Origin: a virus
Virus record (IMG/VR): IMGVR_UViG_3300048026_000012
Span: 1-31,873 of that record
Length of the DNA stretch: 31,873 nucleotides
Strand: one strand, 5' to 3'
The stretch's first letter is position 1. Each line of letters begins with the position of its first letter. Below, piece after piece: positions 9,301 through 15,632 of the stretch. The notes below the pieces were generated by a model, which saw only the letters and a list, made by a program, of their open reading frames with translations, had not been told where the DNA came from and searched no databases. The position numbers and the translations under genes were made by a program.

Positions 9301-12300
9301 CTTCCGCCTGTTCATCGGTAAGCGTTATACCCTCTGCAGCGGCGGCGGCTTTTACTTCGTCAGCGTCTAAGAATTTTGGGTCTATGTAAGATGCAACCGC
9401 AGCAGCTACATCAGATTCTGGTCTATTGGATACAAACGATTCTATTTCTGCATCTGTCGGCTCAAATCCGGGGTTTGCGTCCTTAAATATTTTGGCCGCT
9501 TCGTTCGTACTAACGTACATAGTGTCGTACGTGGAGTTGAGCACGTTGTTTAATATTACAGTGTCAGTAATACCTAAAGTGTTAAGCGCTGCTGTAGCGG
9601 CTTCGGCACTACCTGCGTTTTTAACAGTGTTTACCACCGTAGGGTTTAACGACATAAGCGCGTCAGCTACCGCGTTGCCTGTATATAGCGTGCCTCCGAC
9701 CCCGTAGCCAGAAACAGCGCCCATAAACCCGTTTTCAAACACGGAACCTGCGACATCGTAGTTAGGGTCGATCTGAGAGTTTACTGTTGCCGTAAATAGT
9801 TGTGGTAAGGCTTCCTCTATAAACTCTGTTGAGCCTTCTTTTATGGCTACGGTACCACCGTCCTGTATTTTCTTACCTAGTTTTTGGAACGCGTCCCCGG
9901 CAAATTCACTGGCATTATCACCAAGAAGGTTTTTAGCTAATGCTGCACCACCAATCCCTGCGCTGGCAGCGGTAGTGAATAGCGCAATAGTTCCCGCTTT
10001 TTGCGCGGTGTCCATAGCAAGATCGGTAGCCTCTTGTTCAGACATCCCTTGCGCTATGGCGTTTGCATATGTTTCATCAAAAGCCCCTGCAGCCGTACCG
10101 CCAAATGCTTCCGCTGCGTCTAAGGCTACTGCGCTACCGACTGCGGCCTTTGTAGCAAATTTTTTCGCGTAGGCTTCCCCACCTTGCAAGAGCGCTGCCT
10201 TCGCAACGTTGCCCACACCCCCAGAAACTACAAGAATAGGTATTTCCTGCAAAATCTCACTAGCTACGTTTTCCGCAAGAAACTGTACAGGGTGTTCTGT
10301 TAGGTTGCCCCAGATGGACTGCGCTTTTAACCAACCCTTTTGTACTGTGCTGGGTTCTTTGCCGGGATTATCCTGCCGCCATTCTTTGTCGTAATCCTGT
10401 GACCGTTTCTGCATATCTTCTGCGCCAGCTACCCACGCGTCAGAACGCAGGTCACCACTTAACGCTAGTAGATTTTTAGCAGTCTGCCCTACAGTGTTAT
10501 TTGGGTTTGCGCCAACTAGAGTAGCCAATCCTGATATGGCCTGTAGCATTTCACCAGTTGCGCCAGTAACTACACTTGCAGCGTTACCAAAGGCTTCCTG
10601 TTGATCTTCAGGAGTTTCGTCTAAATATACTTGTTTTAGTTTGTTGTATACGCTCCAAAGCGTACCGCCTGTATCCTCGTCAAATTGTTTACCTTGGTTA
10701 TCGTCTAACCCTGCGATAGTCGCTACTACGACCCCGCTTGCAGGGGGTAAGTTCTTTATAGATATTTGACCATCTTCAGTAAACGCGGTCATTTTGTCGT
10801 TACTGAGGTACGAAAACCCTTGTGGTACTTCTTTAAACGCGAGCGGTCCATATAACGCATTAAATGCAACGTCCACTACATCAAGGTTTGGGTTTGCGGA
10901 ACTAGCTACACTGCTTACGTTTGTTTCGCCTAGCTTTTCCTGTTTCGTAGATGGTAGCTCCCATGACAACTTTCCATCCGTATTGACGAGCACCGCCCCA
11001 CCGCTAGTCAGCGTACCAACATCAACACCTGCGCCGAACGTCACTGTGTCTAGCGTAGCTTCGGGTGGATTGTTTTTGAAATCTGTAGCCGCAGCGTCTA
11101 CTGCTGAAAGGCTTGGTTTATCAAACGCAGGGTCACCCGCACCGCCGTCAAAGGCATCTTTAAACGCGTTGCCAACATTAACTATGTTATTAGTAGAGTA
11201 CCCATTTTCACTTAGTAAGTCTTTTACCTCGTCCCCCGACATACCTGTGGTGTCGATAAAAATGTTAGACCCATCGCTGTTTTTTGCATCAAGTTTAATG
11301 TACTCGCCTGACAAAAAGACATTATAGTCCTTTGTGGATTGGGGTATAAACCCTGCGTCTTTTAGCGATGTTGTTAGTTCAGGGGTCAGCGCAGCGTCCG
11401 CAACCATAGTGTTGGCGAACTTATCTAAATCTAACCCTGTAATACTCGCGGCGTTCTTTATTTCTTTGTCTGCGTAAGCAAGATATTTAGCTAACTGGCC
11501 CGGTTCTAGGGAAGCAAGCGTCAACCCCTTCGCAGCTAGGGCGTTTTCTACGGTGGATAACCTGATAGCGTCTAGGGTGGCGTCTGCTTCTGACTTGTTT
11601 GCTGGACCCTGTTGCCCATTAAGAAGAAAATGTTCTGCAGCGTTGTCAAAATCTTGACCAAGAAACTCTTTGTATGCTTCCGCATCAAAATTAGGGCGTA
11701 GGGACAGTGCCGCTGCAAGTGTGGCTTTATCATAAACAGGCTTCATAGACGCGTCTAGGTCGTCTATGTCGGACATCATATACTCTGTTTTTTCTTTGTA
11801 CGTAGCGTCTAGTTCAGGGATTTGCGCAGTATATGTGTCATAGTCTGTTTTATATTTGTCTAGCGCAGGTTTAAGCGTATTGTCGTAATCACTTTTAAAC
11901 TGATCCGCAAAAGTTTGATATGCCCCCGCCGCAGAATTAAGGGCATCCACAGTAGCTTGTGTAGGGTTTTGATTATATGCTTTAAGCGCGGCGTTATAAA
12001 TACCTTCAAGCCGTTCTTGCTCTATTACTTTCTTTTGTATCGCAACTTGCGTGGCATTATAACCCTCCGCCGCGGCTACTGCGTTTGCTGATGCTTCGTT
12101 AAGTGCATTTGCGGCATCCTGAGTAGCACTGGATGCTCCTGTAACCTTGTCTATGGCGGCATCAACAGGGCGGTCTACAATATCTTTAAGCGCCTCCATC
12201 CCGTACTCATCCCACTTAGCAAAAAATGCGTCGGAACTTAGTTCAGGGTTGCCTTCCAAAGCTACAGTTGCAGCGTTGGTTAGCGCATTGGTCATAACTA

Positions 12301-13120
12301 TGGCTTGGCCTTCATCAAAACCAGCGTTCTCTTGCAAGAACTTATTCATGGTTTCGGACACGCCAGTGTATTTACTAATTATAGATGTAAATTGTGACGC
12401 GGAAACATCACCACCTGTAATCTCAGCGGTGAGGGATGCGGTAATACTATCCTTAACGCCGTCTTGAAGTTGCTCCCAACCACCTACGATAGGATTACCT
12501 TCAACGTCTATCCCGCCAGTAAAGTTTTCGTACTTAGCATCTATCTTATCTGCAATTTGTCCAAGAGTAGCGCCGACTGCAGCATTAAGACCCCCTGTAG
12601 CGAACGCCTGTAGTGGGTCTTGTCCATATATAATCGCTGTAGTAGCAGATTGTGTACCACCTTTAATACCTGCTTGGACAGCGGCTTCGACGGTAGAGTT
12701 TAACCCTGCGCTAGCTATTTTTGGGTTAACATATGTTGAACTAAATTCTCCAACTTTCCCAGTAGCATAAGAAATGGCTGCAGCCTTGACTACATCACCA
12801 AGATCGCCTCCGTTTGCGGCTACTGCAGCACCGTCAATAAGAGGGAGCGCCCATGCGTTACCCGTAGCAACTGCGCCTATCTTAGCAATAGTAGTAATCG
12901 GGTCGTCTAACGCAGCTTGAATAACATCCCCAACGCCACTTAGTACGGGTTCGACTATCTCGTCTACAACCCAATCAACAGCGTCACCAACAGCGCCGAC
13001 AACATCTTCGACAATATCTACAGCACCGCCAACTACATCACCCACTACGTCGGCTACACCGCCTAATACATCACCTACTGCGTCGGCTACGTCTTCCGCG
13101 GCCTCAACTAATACAGACAT
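6356..13120 (-). CDS. Giant internal virion / DNA-ejection-type protein, 2254 residues
   Basis: The order of parts is as follows. Residues 1-72 are Val/Asp/Gly/Ala amphipathic repeats (DVVGDVVGGAVDIVEDVVGA). Long helical or coiled regions follow up to about 950. Hydrophobic, Ala/Gly-rich segments that could enter membranes lie at about 955-1155 (IPILVVSGGVGNVAKAALLQ, TIALFTTAASAGIGGAALAK). Residues 1201-1815 are a hierarchical repeat of helical units with consensus YVDPRQVTxxEA..FF..xGYxPTDEEVAxFVGQ. A duplicated 'EDxPNT...ESxxxTGI[YF]' module with coiled coils comes next, then a dockerin-type calcium loop at 2086-2097 (DVTGDGIVDIND), and finally an AEGGQVEDENDMLLRIL end. Size, membrane-active segments and position fit ejection proteins that pass through the tail to form a DNA conduit. 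No transglycosylase residues can be assigned by eye. Confidence 0.8.
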   Translation of the reverse strand: MSVLVEAAEDVADAVGDVLGGVADVVGDVVGGAVDIVEDVVGAVGDAVDWVVDEIVEPVLSGVGDVIQAALDDPITTIAKIGAVATGNAWALPLIDGAAVAANGGDLGDVVKAAAISYATGKVGEFSSTYVNPKIASAGLNSTVEAAVQAGIKGGTQSATTAIIYGQDPLQAFATGGLNAAVGATLGQIADKIDAKYENFTGGIDVEGNPIVGGWEQLQDGVKDSITASLTAEITGGDVSASQFTSIISKYTGVSETMNKFLQENAGFDEGQAIVMTNALTNAATVALEGNPELSSDAFFAKWDEYGMEALKDIVDRPVDAAIDKVTGASSATQDAANALNEASANAVAAAEGYNATQVAIQKKVIEQERLEGIYNAALKAYNQNPTQATVDALNSAAGAYQTFADQFKSDYDNTLKPALDKYKTDYDTYTAQIPELDATYKEKTEYMMSDIDDLDASMKPVYDKATLAAALSLRPNFDAEAYKEFLGQDFDNAAEHFLLNGQQGPANKSEADATLDAIRLSTVENALAAKGLTLASLEPGQLAKYLAYADKEIKNAASITGLDLDKFANTMVADAALTPELTTSLKDAGFIPQSTKDYNVFLSGEYIKLDAKNSDGSNIFIDTTGMSGDEVKDLLSENGYSTNNIVNVGNAFKDAFDGGAGDPAFDKPSLSAVDAAATDFKNNPPEATLDTVTFGAGVDVGTLTSGGAVLVNTDGKLSWELPSTKQEKLGETNVSSVASSANPNLDVVDVAFNALYGPLAFKEVPQGFSYLSNDKMTAFTEDGQISIKNLPPASGVVVATIAGLDDNQGKQFDEDTGGTLWSVYNKLKQVYLDETPEDQQEAFGNAASVVTGATGEMLQAISGLATLVGANPNNTVGQTAKNLLALSGDLRSDAWVAGAEDMQKRSQDYDKEWRQDNPGKEPSTVQKGWLKAQSIWGNLTEHPVQFLAENVASEILQEIPILVVSGGVGNVAKAALLQGGEAYAKKFATKAAVGSAVALDAAEAFGGTAAGAFDETYANAIAQGMSEQEATDLAMDTAQKAGTIALFTTAASAGIGGAALAKNLLGDNASEFAGDAFQKLGKKIQDGGTVAIKEGSTEFIEEALPQLFTATVNSQIDPNYDVAGSVFENGFMGAVSGYGVGGTLYTGNAVADALMSLNPTVVNTVKNAGSAEAATAALNTLGITDTVILNNVLNSTYDTMYVSTNEAAKIFKDANPGFEPTDAEIESFVSNRPESDVAAAVASYIDPKFLDADEVKAAAAAEGITLTDEQAEAYVGQKDEAAAVAEISAEYDPQGTTREEAEQFFAELGYTPTEAEITSYMGATPDADQKEAIASYVDPRQVTEAEARKFFEDQGYEPTDEEVANYVGQGTENFETNKKDATALYVDPRQVTDAEARKFFSDLGYTPTDEEVADFVAQVAESEQQTAISDYVDPRFVTQAEVQAIADQEGLTLTEALAATYLGQKDQESTLAAATAEFDPLATTTAEAKAFFEDQGFTPTDQQVADFVASKTEEEQKAAIAEFVDPRQVTTDEAKALFDALGYEATDEEVADFVGQGEENFATTTETGVGTYVDPRQVTAEEAREFFTNLGYEPTDEQVEQFVAQVEETTQSGLIASYVDPRQVTREEVQAIADEEGLTLTDALAATYVGQGVAENYASEKLSEARAEYDPLATTLEEATQFFADTGYTATPEEIAQFVASKTEETQTSAIGGYVDPRQVTAAEAEEFLSAIGYQPSQEDIAAFTGQVNDENYQTTQKAAIDEFVDPRFFDAGEVRAAYEELGLVDVTQEDVDRFVGQFDPESEDYDAAGFEAFQREQLTTYMPTATFNVIKSIMGSPSVEDNPNTPEDESKEATGIYKELEEGATRDEALQAAIDKLTEDLGLTEDAMLEQLGLTKEELSGEIDAVAEDVAEVKEDVAEVAEDVADVTEDVSDLAGIVGTPAIEDDPNTEVDESQDPTGIFATIKAYEDAGMERDEALAEAIGEVATSLGLTEDALLEAIGETETSLSEKITGVEAGLTEKIGEVEAGLTETIEGVEENLGADIDVIADLVGKPAREVTQEDIDFVIDLIAQENVSAELITQYDVTGDGIVDINDQTMLETALQGGDVTLADTSMFTPATGIYGEIDANTDAITDMITDLNTQIDTKINTQTQQQNVNDLANMLMQAEDIGGRRVDVKTPDALADITPYSFESIFRDQGQAQKFVSPYGTARAPTTRPANNPAGPLAFASGFAEGGQVEDENDMLLRILGDM
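7680..9520 (-). repeat. Hierarchical tandem repeat in the giant virion protein
   Basis: Thirteen units of about 45-50 residues occur between residues 1201 and 1815. The conserved start is [YF]xDPxx[VT]T and the end GYxPTxEEVxxFV[GA]Q. The units are of four types (C, D, A, B). Type C units (with xxEV..IA..EGLTLT) begin at Tyr1245, Tyr1432 and Tyr1619, exactly 187 residues (561 bp) apart. The order is a degenerate B, then C-D-A-B, C-D-A-B, C-D-A and a final diverged C-like unit. The super-repeat shows that a four-unit block was duplicated. Confidence 0.92.
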
Positions 13121-13587
13121 TACCCTACCTCACTCAATGGTATTTCTCCCAGAGTAACATACGCCCTTGATCCACCTGTGGCCTTTCGACCCACAGCAAT
13201 TTTAGTGTCGGCTTTATCAGCGTACCGTTTCCATGATTTAAACGCGCTGTCGTATATATCCCCATCATAATCAGAAACGTACCGTTTTATACCTTTCCGT
13301 TGCATATAGGTAAAATAACGCAACCCGTTGGCTATAAAGTTTTGCGCCGTGTCAAGATTAAACGCACGGCCCCACATCAAGTCTTCGTTTTTGCCTTTGC
13401 CCCTATGCCCAAGAAACACTGTGTTCCCTATCTGCACCATGTCGGAGTCTTCCATATTCATCTCTTCAACGATACTAACCATCGCTACTTCGACGCTAAT
13501 GTTTTTCGGTTTAAGCTCCCCAACTACAGTGGAAATAATTGTAGGTGCGGGTAGCGGTTCGGTTTTACTATCTACAACAGTTAGCAC
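13120..13587 (-). CDS. Unassigned 155-residue protein between ketosynthase and giant virion protein
   Basis: The start is GTG at 13587, behind GGAGGTGTAGG formed by the last codons of the ketosynthase gene. The N-terminal 35 residues are proline-rich and probably flexible. The rest looks like one alpha/beta domain: EVAMVSIVEEM, IGNTVFLGHRGKGKNEDLMW, FIANGLRYFTYMQRKGIKRY and ADTKIAVGRKATGGSRAYVT. Layout and position resemble the small internal virion protein (gp13 type) that precedes the ejection proteins in T7-like phages, some of which are thought to have an acetyltransferase-like fold. I see no convincing acetyl-CoA loop. It could equally be an acyl-handling partner of the ACP and ketosynthase. 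Function is open. Confidence 0.65.
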   Translation of the reverse strand: MLTVVDSKTEPLPAPTIISTVVGELKPKNISVEVAMVSIVEEMNMEDSDMVQIGNTVFLGHRGKGKNEDLMWGRAFNLDTAQNFIANGLRYFTYMQRKGIKRYVSDYDGDIYDSAFKSWKRYADKADTKIAVGRKATGGSRAYVTLGEIPLSEVG

Positions 13588-13588
13588 C

Positions 13589-14701
13589 CTACACCTCCGT
13601 AGAAAAAATTGCGGCTGAATAGATATTACCCATGCCAGCGGCTAGACTAAGAAACGGCCCTTGAGGGGCTGGCGCATCATAGGACAAGAACACATCATCG
13701 TCTGCGGTCCTATTGAGTATTTTTGGTACAATACCGCATTCTATGTCATTTAGCAACAGTCCTGTCTCTAATAACCCACTAGCGCCCATTGTATGGCCTA
13801 TTCGTTGTTTGTATGATGTAGCCACAAACTCTCCCAAACTACGTTGTAACGCGGCTTTTTCTGCTCTATTGTTTACTTCTGTACCCGTCCCATGAGTCTT
13901 TACCACGGTAACATCTTCCTTACGTACCCCCGCTACATGTAAGGAACCTTCGATAGCCTTAGAGTAGCCTTCACCATCAGGACGTTGCCCAAGAGGATTT
14001 GTATTGTCTTCCGCAGATGTATATGCACCAAGAAACGCGGCTTTAGGTTTAGTTAGCCCAGCGTGCTGTTTTTCAAATATACACAGTGTTGCGCCTTGTC
14101 CTAAGAAAAAACCTTGATTAACTTCGTCAAACGCGGATGGTTTTATGCGTTCCTCGTCTTTGTACTGCAAGCTAGCCCCTGCTTCACCAAAAAACTCTAA
14201 TGTTAGGTTGTTAACAGCGTCTTCACCACTAAGCACAATAACACGATCAAACCCAAAGTTGTTCATAAGGTTCTGTACGTCCATCATTACTTTTAAACTA
14301 GACGCGCACGCACTAGCGTCCGTGGATACGTGGTCGTGTACGTGAAACATACTAGCCACACGCCCCGCGTATATATTTGTTAGCACAATGAACGGTAACT
14401 TTACCTTGTAGTGCAACTCCGTACTATCATCCTTATCATAACGCCCGTTGTTGCCCATCCAACCTTGATTACCTGCGGCAAATATAAAAGCAGTTTTACC
14501 TTTTACGGGATTGTCCAACACATAATTTACGGCTTCGTCGGTTATCACTGTTTCTAACAACGTATGCGGCGGGTATTTAAGTCCAGACTTAGCACGTCTA
14601 AACGTTTCAGGAAGTATATGCGCATGTTGTGGAAACGGTACATCGTCAACCAATGTAGTATTTTCGGCGTAATTCCCATAAAACTTAGCCAAATAGATCA
14701 T
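13589..14701 (-). CDS. Beta-ketoacyl-ACP synthase (KAS II/FabF-like condensing enzyme)
   Basis: This 370-residue thiolase-fold enzyme retains the whole condensing-enzyme active site. Cys132 is in VSTDASACASSLKV, His270 in VKTHGTGTEVNNRAE, and His303 in YKQRIGHTMGASGLLETG with Lys298 before it. The 'GQGATLCIFEK' strand and the C-terminal GMGN turn (residues 356-359) are also conserved. The reaction is decarboxylative Claisen condensation of malonyl-ACP with an acyl-ACP to give 3-ketoacyl-ACP. FabF is usually about 410 residues; this one is shorter and its first 80 residues are divergent. It starts with GGAGGCTGTAAC before the ATG and follows the ACP gene in one operon. The FabF assignment over FabB or a polyketide chain-length factor is tentative; the active Cys argues against a chain-length factor. 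Confidence 0.92.
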   Translation of the reverse strand: MIYLAKFYGNYAENTTLVDDVPFPQHAHILPETFRRAKSGLKYPPHTLLETVITDEAVNYVLDNPVKGKTAFIFAAGNQGWMGNNGRYDKDDSTELHYKVKLPFIVLTNIYAGRVASMFHVHDHVSTDASACASSLKVMMDVQNLMNNFGFDRVIVLSGEDAVNNLTLEFFGEAGASLQYKDEERIKPSAFDEVNQGFFLGQGATLCIFEKQHAGLTKPKAAFLGAYTSAEDNTNPLGQRPDGEGYSKAIEGSLHVAGVRKEDVTVVKTHGTGTEVNNRAEKAALQRSLGEFVATSYKQRIGHTMGASGLLETGLLLNDIECGIVPKILNRTADDDVFLSYDAPAPQGPFLSLAAGMGNIYSAAIFSTEV

Positions 14702-14985
14702 GTTACAGCCTCCATAGCTGCTTCTACAGTATCAAAGTCTCGTTGTTTGTTCTCCCACATATAATCTCGTACATGCCGTAATGATTCGGTAGGTACATTA
14801 AAATCTTCTGTTTCTGGTATGCCGTATATTTCAAACAACATGACAAACGTAAGCGTCACGTCTAAGCTATCTAACCCAATATCTTCTTCTTTTAGGGTTA
14901 CATCTAATGATTTAGGTTTAGTGTATTTGTCTAAACGCGGTTTAGTTTCCTGCACACACGCGTCGAACAGCTCTATAAAGTCCAT
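14698..14985 (-). CDS. Acyl carrier protein
   Basis: This 95-residue acidic protein carries the acyl carrier signature EEDIGLDSLDVTLTFVMLFE (about residues 33-52), with Ser40 as the 4'-phosphopantetheine attachment site. The helix II residues and the following EIYGIPETEDF match the ACP pattern 'lGaDSLdtvElvm.lEe.F.ieIpd'. The C-terminal helix contains TESLRHVRDYMWE. ACP tethers growing acyl or malonyl chains as thioesters. It needs a holo-ACP synthase, and none is visible in the window, so the host enzyme is presumed. The gene overlaps the ketosynthase start by four bases (ATGA), so the two are translationally coupled. ACPs are typically about 80 residues, so this one is slightly longer at both ends. 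Confidence 0.9.
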   Translation of the reverse strand: MDFIELFDACVQETKPRLDKYTKPKSLDVTLKEEDIGLDSLDVTLTFVMLFEIYGIPETEDFNVPTESLRHVRDYMWENKQRDFDTVEAAMEAVT

Positions 14986-14988
14986 TTT

Positions 14989-15009
14989 GCACCTATCTGT
15001 TGAGGGTGC
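14989..15009 (-). promoter_or_regulatory. Hairpin over the ACP ribosome binding site
   Basis: GCACC (15009-15005) and GGTGC (14993-14989) form a 5-bp stem with an 11-base loop. The 3' arm contains the AGGTG-type Shine-Dalgarno, and the ATG begins 4 bases later. Folding would partly hide the ribosome binding site, so translation could be gated. The stem is short and may be weak. Confidence 0.4.
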
Positions 15010-15013
15010 TTTT

Positions 15014-15043
15014 ATTATACGTTACTTACAAAGGAGATGTCTA
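15014..15043 (-). promoter_or_regulatory. Sigma70-like promoter for the acyl carrier protein / ketosynthase pair
   Basis: The minus strand reads TAGACA (15043-15038), an 18-base spacer and TATAAT (15019-15014). The -10 is a perfect consensus and the -35 matches 5 of 6. Spacing is the same as in the promoter at 31588-31617. It lies in the last codons of the jelly-roll gene, 29 bases before the ACP start. It would allow the ACP and ketosynthase to be expressed apart from the long virion transcript. Confidence 0.6.
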
Positions 15044-15632
15044 TAGACGCAGACGGTATCCCGGGATGTGGAGACGTAGCGGTTTCTGTGTGTAAATTTA
15101 ACTGGGTGTCTCCTGTTGCCCAATAAACCTCTATGTAGTCGTTTGCTGCCAAAGAGACAGTAAACCCCCAGTGTATAACGTAGTCATCGTTACCTTTTAC
15201 GTCGAACATATGCCCCGAATACGCTATCGCACTACCGTTTTTATGCTCCCAAACAGTTATAGGCGTCTCACTAGAGTTATTGTGTTCTAGCTGCAGTGTA
15301 ACGTCAAACTTGTATATACCGGGGTTTTGTACGTTTATTCTGCTGTTGTTTGATAGTGTGATTGCACTATTGTATGAAGTATTGTTGAATGTAACTGCAT
15401 AGCCTGTATTCGTGGACGAGGCTGTTTGGTCCTGCGTACTATAAAAGGCTGCACAGGGGTTGTACAAAAACTTACCCCCAACATCAGTGCTAAGTAACGT
15501 GTTTAATGTGTTGACAAGGCGATTGAAGAACAAACGCAACACGTTGCTATTCTGGTCCATATATGGACGATCATATCCTTCAGGGGCTAGAGGAAGCGCA
15601 GGTGTAGCTACCTTTTCAATCTCACTGGGCAT
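15015..15632 (-). CDS. Jelly-roll virion protein with tail-attachment N-terminus
   Basis: The 205-residue protein starts MPSEIEKVATPALPLAPEGY, then DRPYMDQNSNVLRLFFNRLV. This 'PxAPxGYDRxYMDQxxNVLRLFFNxLVN' element is a recurrent virion-anchoring segment in marine phages. From about residue 62 there is a C1q/TNF-like or other jelly-roll domain (AFYSTQDQTAS, GIYKFDVTLQLEHNNS, IPSASIDISFVSNV). It is probably a minor tail protein that binds the neighbouring nozzle-like protein, with which it overlaps by one base (TAATG). The promoter-like sequence for the acyl carrier protein genes lies in its last codons. Confidence 0.75.
   Translation of the reverse strand: MPSEIEKVATPALPLAPEGYDRPYMDQNSNVLRLFFNRLVNTLNTLLSTDVGGKFLYNPCAAFYSTQDQTASSTNTGYAVTFNNTSYNSAITLSNNSRINVQNPGIYKFDVTLQLEHNNSSETPITVWEHKNGSAIAYSGHMFDVKGNDDYVIHWGFTVSLAANDYIEVYWATGDTQLNLHTETATSPHPGIPSASIDISFVSNV

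Noticed and set aside
13120-13587. Firm call of GNAT acetyltransferase for the 155-residue protein
   Set aside because: The only loop resembling the acetyl-CoA binding motif, RGKGKN, lacks the final Gly/Ala, and the rest gives no decisive match.
13589-14985. Complete fatty-acid or polyketide synthase cluster
   Set aside because: Only an ACP and a ketosynthase are present. No ketoreductase, dehydratase, enoyl reductase, acyltransferase or phosphopantetheinyl transferase is recognisable in the window.
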